Assembly (NCBI GenBank): GCA_035515235.1
Contig: DATJBS010000012.1
Span: 1 to 64,000 of the forward strand
DNA from: JAMLHH01 sp035515235
GTDB taxonomy: Bacteria > Bacteroidota > Bacteroidia > Chitinophagales > JADIYW01
Length of the DNA stretch: 64,000 nt
Direction of reading: 5' to 3'
Shown here: in pieces, positions 36,510-43,527 of the stretch
Numbering within the stretch: the first letter of the stretch is position 1
How the letters are laid out: each line of letters begins with the position of its first letter
Made by a program: the position numbers and the translations under genes
Notes under the pieces: model-generated
Database searches by the model: none
The model's input: the letters and a program-made list of their open reading frames with translations, nothing else
What the model was told of the DNA's origin: nothing

Positions 36510-37814
36510 ATGACGACAATTATTGAAACATCTATATATAGCCAAACTTTAGACGAACTTTTGGAAACCCAACAACTTCCTGAAGAAATCGTCCAAAAGA
36601 AAATTTCGGCTATTCAAAAGTTTGAAGAATTAGGTCTTCCTTCTATGAAACATGAAGAATGGAAATATACCTACTTGGCCAAAGTTTTCAAAAAAGGCTT
36701 TACTCCAGGAATTCAAACAAATAATAACAACAACTACTCAGAAAGAATTAAAGAATATCTTCCTGCTATTTCCTCTGATAAAAACAGATTAGTTATTGTA
36801 GATGGTATTTTTTCTAAGGAGTTTTCTCAAATCAATACTTCTACAGAGTATCATATCTCTTCATTAGCTGATGCTTGGGAAAACAATATTCAAACTGCAA
36901 CTGAATTATTCACTTCTATCACCAAGCAGCAAGACCGAGCGCTCACAGCACTCAACTCTGCACTTTGTCAAGATGGAGTATTTATAGAAGTAGCTGACGA
37001 ATGCACTGCACAAATTGAACTTTTATTGATTCATACAGGACAGATGCAAATGTCTATGCCTAGAATTTTAATTCAAATTGGTGTAAATGGATATCTAAGT
37101 ATTGCTGAACAAGTGATTTTATTAGAAAACTCTAGCTTCTCTAATGTTGTTTCTGAAATAAAAACAGCAGAAGGCGCAATGATAGAATGGGTGAAAATCC
37201 AAGATCCCGGAGCTAATATGTATCATTTTGACAGCTGCTATGTTCAACAAGCTACTAAGAGTAACTACCATTGTACTACAGTTTCTTTATCTGGAGAACT
37301 TATTAGAAATAATCAATTCATTGAAATTCAGGGCGAAAATGCTCATGCGGATTTAGGTGGAATTTCTATTTTAGACAATAAAGAACAAACGGACAATTTG
37401 ATCATCATCAGACACTCCGCTCCTAATACTACTTCTAATCAATTGTATAAAAACATTTTGAATGGAGAAAGTACAGGTGTATTTAACGGTAAGATTGTGG
37501 TAGATCAAATCGCACAAAAAACCAATGCTTTTCAGTCCAACAAAAATATTTTGCTTTCAGATGATGCTGCAGCATTTTTCAGACCACAGTTAGAAATTTT
37601 TGCAGATGATGTCAAATGTAGCCATGGTGCCACTTCTTATCAAATAGAAGATCACGAATTATTTTATTTGAGAAGTAGAGGAATTAGCAAAGAATTATCA
37701 AGATCTCTATTGATGTATGCTTTTGCTGCAGACGTAGTAGAAGAAATCGAAGATACATTACTAAGAGAAGGAGTAAAATCCAAAATCGCTTCCAAACTTA
37801 AAATTGAATTTTAA
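36510..37814 (+). CDS. sufD: Fe-S assembly protein SufD
   Basis: A 434-aa SufB paralogue that forms the scaffold with SufB and SufC. The N-terminus (LPSMKHEEWKYTYL) is the family's 'P..k.E.WkyT' motif. The C-terminal half is a beta-helix ending in DDVKCSHGATSYQIEDHELFYLRSRGISKELSRSLLMYAFAADVVE, which holds the conserved CSHGAT and the LRSRGI segment. The stop overlaps the sufS start by 1 base. Confidence 0.95.
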   Translation: MTTIIETSIYSQTLDELLETQQLPEEIVQKKISAIQKFEELGLPSMKHEEWKYTYLAKVFKKGFTPGIQTNNNNNYSERIKEYLPAISSDKNRLVIVDGIFSKEFSQINTSTEYHISSLADAWENNIQTATELFTSITKQQDRALTALNSALCQDGVFIEVADECTAQIELLLIHTGQMQMSMPRILIQIGVNGYLSIAEQVILLENSSFSNVVSEIKTAEGAMIEWVKIQDPGANMYHFDSCYVQQATKSNYHCTTVSLSGELIRNNQFIEIQGENAHADLGGISILDNKEQTDNLIIIRHSAPNTTSNQLYKNILNGESTGVFNGKIVVDQIAQKTNAFQSNKNILLSDDAAAFFRPQLEIFADDVKCSHGATSYQIEDHELFYLRSRGISKELSRSLLMYAFAADVVEEIEDTLLREGVKSKIASKLKIEF

Positions 37815-39055
37815 TGACTTATACCAATATTACCAAGGAATGGGATGTACAAAAAATCAGAGCGGAGTTTCCCATTCTGAAGACTTTCGTGCACAACAAA
37901 CCATTGGTTTATTTGGACAATGCAGCTTCTACCCAAAAACCTCAATGTGTATTAGATACAGAATTCAATTATTACGCTACTCAGTACTCCAATATTCATA
38001 GAGGAGTTCATCATTTGAGTCAAATCGGTACAGACTTATATGAAGAGGTAAGAAAAACAGTTCAGCACTTCATAAATGCGGCTACTGAAAAAGAAATTAT
38101 CTTTACAAAAGGTACGACTTACGGTATTAATCTACTCGCTTATTCTTGGTCAACAGCCTTTTTAAAAGCAGGAGATGAAATTCTTATCACAGGTTTAGAA
38201 CACCATTCTAATATCGTTCCATGGCAAATGGCGTGTGAAAGACATGGTGCAACTCTGAAAGTAGTTCCAATACAAGAAAACGGAACTGTTCTGATAGAAG
38301 ATTTCAAAAAAATGATTTCTTCTAAAACAAAATTGGTAGCTTTTACTTATGTTTCTAATGCTTTAGGCACTATTAACCCGGTTAAAGAAATTATTGAATT
38401 AGCTCATCAAGCAGGTGCTCATGTTTTAGTGGATGCCGCTCAAGCTATTCAACATATTGCCATAGATGTACAAGAATTAGATTGTGATTTCCTTGTTTTC
38501 TCCGGTCACAAAATTTATGGTCCAACTGGTACAGGAATTTTATACGGAAAAGAACATTTATTAAATGCTATTCCACCATTTGAAGGCGGTGGTGATATGA
38601 TCAAAGAAGTAAAGTTTGAGAAAACTACTTATAATGATTTACCATTCAAATTTGAAGCAGGAACTCCCAATATTGCAGGAATTATAGCTTTCGGTACTGC
38701 TATCAAATATGTACAAGATTTAGGATTAGACAAAATCTATGCATACGAAGAAGAATTATTACAATATGCTACAGAACAAGTCGGTCAAATTGAAGGCATC
38801 AGACTTATAGGCACTTCAGAACATAAAGCAAGTGTTTTATCCTTTATGATAGATGGAGCACATCCTTATGATGTTGGTGTTATTTTAGACAATATGGGCA
38901 TTGCTATTCGTACTGGACATCATTGCACTCAACCTATCATGGATTATTATTGCATTCCGGGTACTTGTAGAGCATCTTTCGCTATCTACAATACTAAAGA
39001 AGAAATCGACCTATTGGTACAAGGAATATTGAAGGCAAAAAAAATGTTGCTCTAA
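37814..39055 (+). CDS. sufS: Cysteine desulfurase SufS
   Basis: A 413-aa PLP enzyme that takes sulfur from cysteine for Fe-S assembly. Present are YLDNAASTQKP, HRGVHHLS, FTKGTTYGINLLA, VDAAQAIQHIAIDVQELDCDFLVFSGHKIYGPTGTG (PLP lysine in SGHK) and the catalytic cysteine in IRTGHHCTQP, the type II (SufS) active-site loop. SufE, its partner, is encoded next. This is distinct from the second, IscS/DndA-type desulfurase at 48113-49261. Confidence 0.97.
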   Translation: MTYTNITKEWDVQKIRAEFPILKTFVHNKPLVYLDNAASTQKPQCVLDTEFNYYATQYSNIHRGVHHLSQIGTDLYEEVRKTVQHFINAATEKEIIFTKGTTYGINLLAYSWSTAFLKAGDEILITGLEHHSNIVPWQMACERHGATLKVVPIQENGTVLIEDFKKMISSKTKLVAFTYVSNALGTINPVKEIIELAHQAGAHVLVDAAQAIQHIAIDVQELDCDFLVFSGHKIYGPTGTGILYGKEHLLNAIPPFEGGGDMIKEVKFEKTTYNDLPFKFEAGTPNIAGIIAFGTAIKYVQDLGLDKIYAYEEELLQYATEQVGQIEGIRLIGTSEHKASVLSFMIDGAHPYDVGVILDNMGIAIRTGHHCTQPIMDYYCIPGTCRASFAIYNTKEEIDLLVQGILKAKKMLL

Positions 39056-39108
39056 ATTAAATTAAGATTCTAAAACACATCCAACTATATACAGAAAAAA
39101 CTCCGAGA

Positions 39109-39528
39109 ATGGCTACAATTAATGAAATACAAGACGAAATCGTAGAGGACTTTTCAATGTTTGAAGATTGGAATGACAAGTATGAATATCTCATTGATTA
39201 TGGGAAATCATTACCATTAATCGACGAAAAATACAAAACTGACGAATACCGTATTCATGGTTGCCAATCTAGAGTCTGGTTATACGCAGAAGTAAAAAAT
39301 GATATCCTTTATTTTTATGCAGACAGTGATGCAATTATCACCAAGGGTATTGTAGGCTTACTGCTGAAAGTACTTTCTGGACATACACCTCAGGAAGTGA
39401 ACGATGCAGATTTGTACTTTTTGAGAAAAATCGGATTACAAGAACATCTGTCTCCAACAAGAGCAAATGGACTGGTGTCTATGATCAAACAAATAAAAAC
39501 ATATGCTCTTGCATATAATATAGCTTAA
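39109..39528 (+). CDS. sufE: Sulfur acceptor protein SufE
   Basis: A 139-aa protein that accepts persulfide from SufS. The acceptor cysteine is in IHGCQSRVWLYAE (about residue 51), preceded by the typical YLIDYGKSLPLIDEKYKTDEYRI. The C-terminal LSPTRANGLVSMIKQIKTYA is also conserved. It is fifth gene of the suf operon. Confidence 0.96.
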   Translation: MATINEIQDEIVEDFSMFEDWNDKYEYLIDYGKSLPLIDEKYKTDEYRIHGCQSRVWLYAEVKNDILYFYADSDAIITKGIVGLLLKVLSGHTPQEVNDADLYFLRKIGLQEHLSPTRANGLVSMIKQIKTYALAYNIA

Positions 39529-39572
39529 ACGCTTTTCATCAAACCAAATAAAAACGGACTTTGAGAAATTTT

Positions 39573-39875
39573 ATGGAAATTAAAGACGAAGCGATCACAG
39601 TAATACAAGATATTTATGATCCTGAAATCCCAGTGAATATTTACGACTTGGGACTAATATATGAAGTCAATGTAGACCCGTCCAATAATATTCATGTATT
39701 GATGACTTTGACCTCCCCTTCGTGTCCAGTAGCTGAAAGCTTACCAGGCGAAGTCAAAACAAAATTAAAAGAAATAGACGGTGCCAATGAAGTTGAGGTA
39801 GAACTTACATTTGATCCACCTTGGACGACAGAATTAATGACAGAAGCAGCTAAGCTGGAGCTTGGTATGCTATAA
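39573..39875 (+). CDS. sufT: SufT / DUF59 (MIP18-like) Fe-S maturation protein
   Basis: A 100-aa protein; I took the ATG at 39573 (MEIKDEAITVIQDIYDPEIPVNIYDLGLIYEV) rather than an upstream TTG at 39561. DPEIPVNIYDLGLIY and LTSPSCPVAESLPGEVKTKL (with the conserved Cys) and LTFDPPWTTELMTEAAKLELGML are the MIP18/SufT signature. It assists Fe-S cluster delivery. Its position at the end of suf operons is usual. Confidence 0.93.
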   Translation: MEIKDEAITVIQDIYDPEIPVNIYDLGLIYEVNVDPSNNIHVLMTLTSPSCPVAESLPGEVKTKLKEIDGANEVEVELTFDPPWTTELMTEAAKLELGML

Positions 39876-39901
39876 ATTATACACTTTAAAATTATTACAT
39901 T

Positions 39902-40315
39902 ATGTATCCAGAGAATATGACAAGGCCGATGGTTCAAGAGCTTGAAAATGCTGGTTTTGAATCCCTTAAATCTGCTCAAGAAGTTGCAGATATTTTAGAC
40001 AAAAAAGAAGGTACTGCATTCGTTGTAATCAATTCAGTATGCGGTTGTGCTGCTGCTAATGCTCGTCCTGCTGCTATCATGGCTGCAAAAAGCGAAAAAC
40101 ATCCTGATCATTTGATTACTGTTTTTGCTGGAGTAGATAGAGATGCAGTAGAAAAAGCAAGATCTTATACTTTCCCTTTCCCTCCTTCTTCTCCATCTAT
40201 GGCAATTTTCAAAGACGGAAAATTAGTTCACATGATTGAAAGACATCAAATAGAAGGAAAACCCGCACAACTTATAGCTAATAGTTTGATTGCAGCATTC
40301 GAAGAGTACTGCTAA
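39902..40315 (+). CDS. Bacilliredoxin (BrxA/BrxB, YphP/YqiW family)
   Basis: A 137-aa thioredoxin-fold protein. It has the CGC active-site motif in INSVCGCAAANARPA (about 50-52) and the family's HLITVFAGVDRDAVEKAR and FPPSSPSMAIFKDGKLVHMIERHQIEG. Bacilliredoxins remove low-molecular-weight thiols (bacillithiol) from mixed disulfides. The final residues EEYC carry an extra cysteine common in the family. It ends the suf operon before a strong terminator, suggesting redox repair of Suf or SufE thiols. Confidence 0.9.
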   Translation: MYPENMTRPMVQELENAGFESLKSAQEVADILDKKEGTAFVVINSVCGCAAANARPAAIMAAKSEKHPDHLITVFAGVDRDAVEKARSYTFPFPPSSPSMAIFKDGKLVHMIERHQIEGKPAQLIANSLIAAFEEYC

Positions 40316-40336
40316 AAATTAAAACCTAATCAAATT

Positions 40337-40368
40337 AAGGCTATTCAATATTTTGGATAGCCTTTTTT
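40337..40368 (+). terminator. Rho-independent terminator of the suf operon
   Basis: An 8-bp stem, AAGGCTAT (40337-40344) with ATAGCCTT (40357-40364), and a T-run ending at 40368 lie 22 bases after the bacilliredoxin stop. Confidence 0.85.
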
Positions 40369-40456
40369 GTAACAACGATATCCATCCTAATCGACAGCAA
40401 ACATTTCGTCTGATTAAAGCAGATGGTTCTTCTAAGATGAAGTAAAATATAATGCA

Positions 40457-41368
40457 ATGAATATTGAAATCGAACACATTTTAACAGGACATGCAGATGC
40501 CATTTATTCTTTATGCGCAGGTCATGAAAATCATCTTTTCTATAGTGGAAGTGCGGATAAATTTGTAGGATGTTGGGATGATACAACTGGTCTATTCTTA
40601 CATCCACTAGCCAAAACTATTGGTAGTATTTATTCTTTATATCACGATGCTGAGCGCCAAATATTATATGTAGGAGAAAGAAAAGGAATTGTTCTTCTCA
40701 TAGACCTTACAAAAGAGCATCCTCCGAAAGCTATTCAAGCGCATGAAGGCGATGTATTTTCTCTTATCGAAGATCAAAAAAAGCAAATCATCACAGGTGG
40801 TGGCGACGGATATTTAAAAGTTTGGACTAAAGATCTACAACTCATCAAAGCAGTTCATTTATCCAATAAAAATATTCGTAGTATTCGATTATCTGCTGCT
40901 ACAAATGAAATCCTCGTCGGACTTTCTGACCATACGATTCGAGTATTAGACGCAGATACATTTGACACAAAACAGGTCCTAGAAAATCATAAGAATTCAA
41001 TATTTACAATAGAAATTTTAGAGGACAACAGATTTGTTAGTGCTGGAAGAGATGCAGTATTTATTGTATGGCAAAGAGAAAATGAGCAATGGATTCACTC
41101 TGAAACGATATCAGCACATCTATATACGGTCAATCATTTAACACTTTCTCCAAATAAAAAACTATTAGCAAGTGGTAGCAGAGACAAAACCATTAAAATT
41201 TGGGATGCAAAAAGTCTCCAATTGTTAAAAGTTTTAGATCGAGATAAATTTCCTGAAAATCACTCTCATTCTGTCAATAGATTATTGTGGTTGAATGATG
41301 AAGTTTTAATTAGTACAGGTGACGATAAAAAGATCATCTCCTGGAAATTGATTCAAGATTCAAAATAA
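40457..41368 (+). CDS. WD40-repeat beta-propeller protein
   Basis: A 303-aa cytoplasmic protein made almost entirely of WD40 repeats: LTGHADAIYSLCA...FVGCWDDTTG, EGDVFSLIE...YLKVWTKD, NIRSIRLS...TIRVLDAD, KNSIFTIEI...FIVWQRE and LYTVNHLTLSPNKKLLASGSRDKTIKIWDAKSLQLLKVL. I count about seven blades. No enzymatic domain is fused. It probably acts as a protein interaction platform; the partner is unknown. Confidence 0.88.
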   Translation: MNIEIEHILTGHADAIYSLCAGHENHLFYSGSADKFVGCWDDTTGLFLHPLAKTIGSIYSLYHDAERQILYVGERKGIVLLIDLTKEHPPKAIQAHEGDVFSLIEDQKKQIITGGGDGYLKVWTKDLQLIKAVHLSNKNIRSIRLSAATNEILVGLSDHTIRVLDADTFDTKQVLENHKNSIFTIEILEDNRFVSAGRDAVFIVWQRENEQWIHSETISAHLYTVNHLTLSPNKKLLASGSRDKTIKIWDAKSLQLLKVLDRDKFPENHSHSVNRLLWLNDEVLISTGDDKKIISWKLIQDSK

Positions 41369-41460
41369 TGCAATAAAATCTCAGCAGGAACTTTAAGACC
41401 TTCATTACTTGTTATTCAAGCAATAAATCCTTTAATTTACTAAACATAAAATTTTACTTC

Positions 41461-42012
41461 TTGAGTTATTTATATATAGCAGGAATCGTTGCATACTACT
41501 TGTACAAAGCTTATGCGAATAATAAAAAGAAACAGCAAGAAAATGCTGAATCCATTCCGTCTGCTCAACAACCAACGAAAAAGAAAAAAGGATTTTTTGA
41601 TGAATTTTTAGAAGAGCTAGAAAAACATAATCAAGCTCCAGAACAAACTAGCCCAAAAGAAGAAACTGTAGTAGTTAAAACTCCAATGAGAACAGCTCCA
41701 AGAGAAGAGACTGTGGTCAGATCTCCTACAAGAAATGTTCAAAAAGAAGAGCCTGCAATCAATAAAATACCTAGAAAACTTACCCAAGCTAAGAAGTCAG
41801 CTTCTCCTATTTTTTCTGAAGAAATTGCCAAACCTATCAATAAATATTTTGACATTCCTCCTTCTGAAATCGATGCAGAAATTGGAAATACAGATATTGA
41901 GTCCATTTTACAAGAAAGCGATCAGCCTAAAAGCAGAAAAAGATTTGCAGGGATGGATATTACTCCTAAACAAGCGTTGAAGTCTCAGATTATTCTGGAG
42001 AAAAAATTTTAA
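41461..42012 (+). CDS. Unrecognised single-TM protein with a charged tail
   Basis: A 183-aa protein starting at TTG 41461. A short hydrophobic segment (about 2-18, LYIAGIVAYYLYKAY) is followed by a Lys/Glu/Pro-rich low-complexity region containing two near-repeats (APREETVV and PKEETVV). The conserved-looking end is FAGMDITPKQALKSQIILEKKF. Bacteroidota have similar short membrane-anchored proteins of unknown function. I cannot assign a role. Confidence 0.6.
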   Translation: MSYLYIAGIVAYYLYKAYANNKKKQQENAESIPSAQQPTKKKKGFFDEFLEELEKHNQAPEQTSPKEETVVVKTPMRTAPREETVVRSPTRNVQKEEPAINKIPRKLTQAKKSASPIFSEEIAKPINKYFDIPPSEIDAEIGNTDIESILQESDQPKSRKRFAGMDITPKQALKSQIILEKKF

Positions 42013-42192
42013 AAGTTTTGGCTTTAAGAATTATGTCATCCTGAATTCAGCGATAGCGGAATGACTGATCTCTAAAACTCAATGCTTCGGATACAACAAG
42101 AGCAGTTCAACAAGCTCTCTGAGAACCTAAGTGTCAGAGATTCTTCCTTCGTCAGAATGACATTTAGTTTCAACCGAATAAATGCTATTATA
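42013..42192. repeat. Intergenic region with degenerate dispersed repeats
   Basis: Segments such as GTCATCCTGAATTCAGCG (about 42034), CTCTGAGAACCT and AGATTCTTCCTTCGTCAGAATGACA (about 42138-42162) resemble inverted, worn copies of the CATTCTGA...AGATTCTT type of intergenic repeat, also seen at 32795-32860. No gene was seen. Confidence 0.45.
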
Positions 42193-42594
42193 TTAAATCG
42201 ATGGAACCAATTCTGTTTTTATTAAAACAGTAGCACTCAACATTTTATGAATAGGGCAAGCATTGGCTACAGAAGTCAACCTTTTTAATATAGCTTCGTC
42301 ATACTCTCCTTCAATTGTAATTTTCCTATCAAAAGTAGTCGTCTGATCTTCTTTATTATATTCTAAATTAATTTCTACATGTATGTCGTTAATAGCTATT
42401 TTCTTATGATTGATATACATTCTCAAAGTGATAGCAGTACAAGCCGCTAATGCGCTTGCAAGCAAATCATCTGGTGTAGGTCCTTCATTTTTTCCACCTA
42501 CTGCAATCGGTTCATCGGCAAGAATTTGATGAGATGAAGTTGTAATTTTAGCTTGAAGATTATCTTTCGTATTAATTGCTTTTACTAATGTCAT
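42193..42594 (-). CDS. OsmC family protein
   Basis: A 133-aa protein of the OsmC/Ohr superfamily, thiol peroxidases that reduce organic hydroperoxides. Both redox cysteines are present: ASALAACTAITLRMY (about residue 51) and VANACPIHKML (about 112). GPTPDDLLASALAACT is the characteristic segment. It is cytoplasmic, a single gene next to the left boundary of the defence island. Confidence 0.88.
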   Translation of the reverse strand: MTLVKAINTKDNLQAKITTSSHQILADEPIAVGGKNEGPTPDDLLASALAACTAITLRMYINHKKIAINDIHVEINLEYNKEDQTTTFDRKITIEGEYDEAILKRLTSVANACPIHKMLSATVLIKTELVPSI

Positions 42595-42679
42595 GATGAT
42601 ATTTTTAGTTTTTCAAGTATAGTGATAATCTAAGCAATAGTCAATTATTGGAGGGGTTCTTTCAAGATAACTTTTGCTA

Positions 42680-42921
42680 CAAATTAAAAATGCCCGTCAT
42701 TGACGAGCATTCATAAAATCTTAAAAAGGTAAAAACTTATTTTCCTAAATTATCGATATCCATTTCTATAATAGGATATCCTAATTTTTTCAATGGTTCA
42801 AGGACTGTTGCCTTATCTCCTACTACTATGATATACATCTGAGAAGGATGGATATAGGAATTATCGATTTGATCTACATCAATTTTAGTCGGTTTATTTA
42901 AAATGCTTAACTGTTGATTGA
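42680..42921 (-). repeat. Left copy of 242-bp direct repeat (displaced 3' end of the M16 protease gene)
   Basis: This segment aligns without gaps in length to 58714-58955. Both start at CAAATTAAAAATGCCCGTCA and end at AACTGTTGATTGA on the plus strand and are 242 bp long. It encodes the last 60 codons of the protease plus the terminator. By hand I count 52 of 60 encoded residues identical. Homology stops abruptly on both sides. Confidence 0.9.
42689..42711 (-). terminator. Terminator at the end of the defence operon (copy of the M16 gene terminator)
   Basis: An 11-bp dyad with one mismatch around ATGCCCGTCA/TGACGAGCAT, followed on the minus strand by a T-rich run. It is identical to the hairpin at 58723-58745 and now serves the operon's 3' end. 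Confidence 0.75.
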
Positions 42922-42991
42922 TTTCAGATAATCTAAAACTTTGTTTTTTTTCTTCTTTGCTCGTTAAATATTTTATTGAATTTTCAGACAT
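42737..42991 (-). pseudogene. M16 protease C-terminal fragment fused to an island-derived start
   Basis: An 84-codon frame. The first ~24 residues have no counterpart in the protease, while the last 60 (from NQQLSILNK to the stop) match the C-terminus of the intact M16 protease at 58771-61629. It begins 10 bases after the stop of the 174-aa gene and so is attached to the end of the defence operon. It lacks the zinc site and most of the fold, so I regard it as a remnant made when the island entered the protease 3' end. Whether the chimeric peptide is made or used is unknown. Confidence 0.8.
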
Positions 42992-43001
42992 TTTTTGATA
43001 T

Positions 43002-43526
43002 TTATACTTTTTCCGTTTCTAAAATCATATTCAAAAATGATGTTGGTTGAAGGAAGTAGTTTGGGTTTTCTTCCAGTTTTTCCTTTATCAGAATTAGTCC
43101 TCCGTTGGTGTAAGATTCCATTGTTTTAATCAACAATTTTACCGCATCATCTTCATCCAATTCTCCTTTTTCAAGTGCTACTAGGTCAATGTCTGTTTTT
43201 GCTATAAGTGCAATAAATATATTTTCTTGTAAATTGGTAAAGTCCTTACGATCCAATCTATTTGACTTACTACCCCAAAATTGAATTGCGTGACTAAAAT
43301 CAACCTTTTTTGAGTTTTCTGGTATCGGACTAAATTCTTTATTAAACAGTCCAAGAAAGAAAGCATAAATATACAACTCGTAGTTATTGGCAAACTGCTT
43401 TCCTCTATCTTCTTTAGATTGTTCAGAGCCACCACCTTTACGGGTCAATTTATCAAACAAAATTTCTCTAAAAGCTATGTCATATTTTGGGATTTTCTCC
43501 TTCCATTTTTCAAATAAATTCTTCAT
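43002..43526 (-). CDS. Unrecognised 174-aa protein, last complete gene of the defence operon
   Basis: I do not recognise a family. The sequence is mostly helical, with a charged N-terminus (MKNLFEKWKEKIPKYD), a GGGSEQSKEDRGKQFANNYELYIYAFFLGLF segment that could be a nucleic-acid- or protein-contact helix, and no cysteines. It has no signal peptide or TM segment. It starts 1 base after the SMC-like gene stop, so it is co-translated with it and probably acts with the helicase/SMC group. It may correspond to a small subunit of an SspFGH- or DndFGH-type restriction arm. Confidence 0.6.
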   Translation of the reverse strand: MKNLFEKWKEKIPKYDIAFREILFDKLTRKGGGSEQSKEDRGKQFANNYELYIYAFFLGLFNKEFSPIPENSKKVDFSHAIQFWGSKSNRLDRKDFTNLQENIFIALIAKTDIDLVALEKGELDEDDAVKLLIKTMESYTNGGLILIKEKLEENPNYFLQPTSFLNMILETEKV

Positions 43527-43527
43527 C

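Noticed and set aside
42680..42921. Left repeat copy as a tRNA-type attachment site
   Set aside because: No tRNA sequence is present; the repeat is coding sequence plus a terminator.
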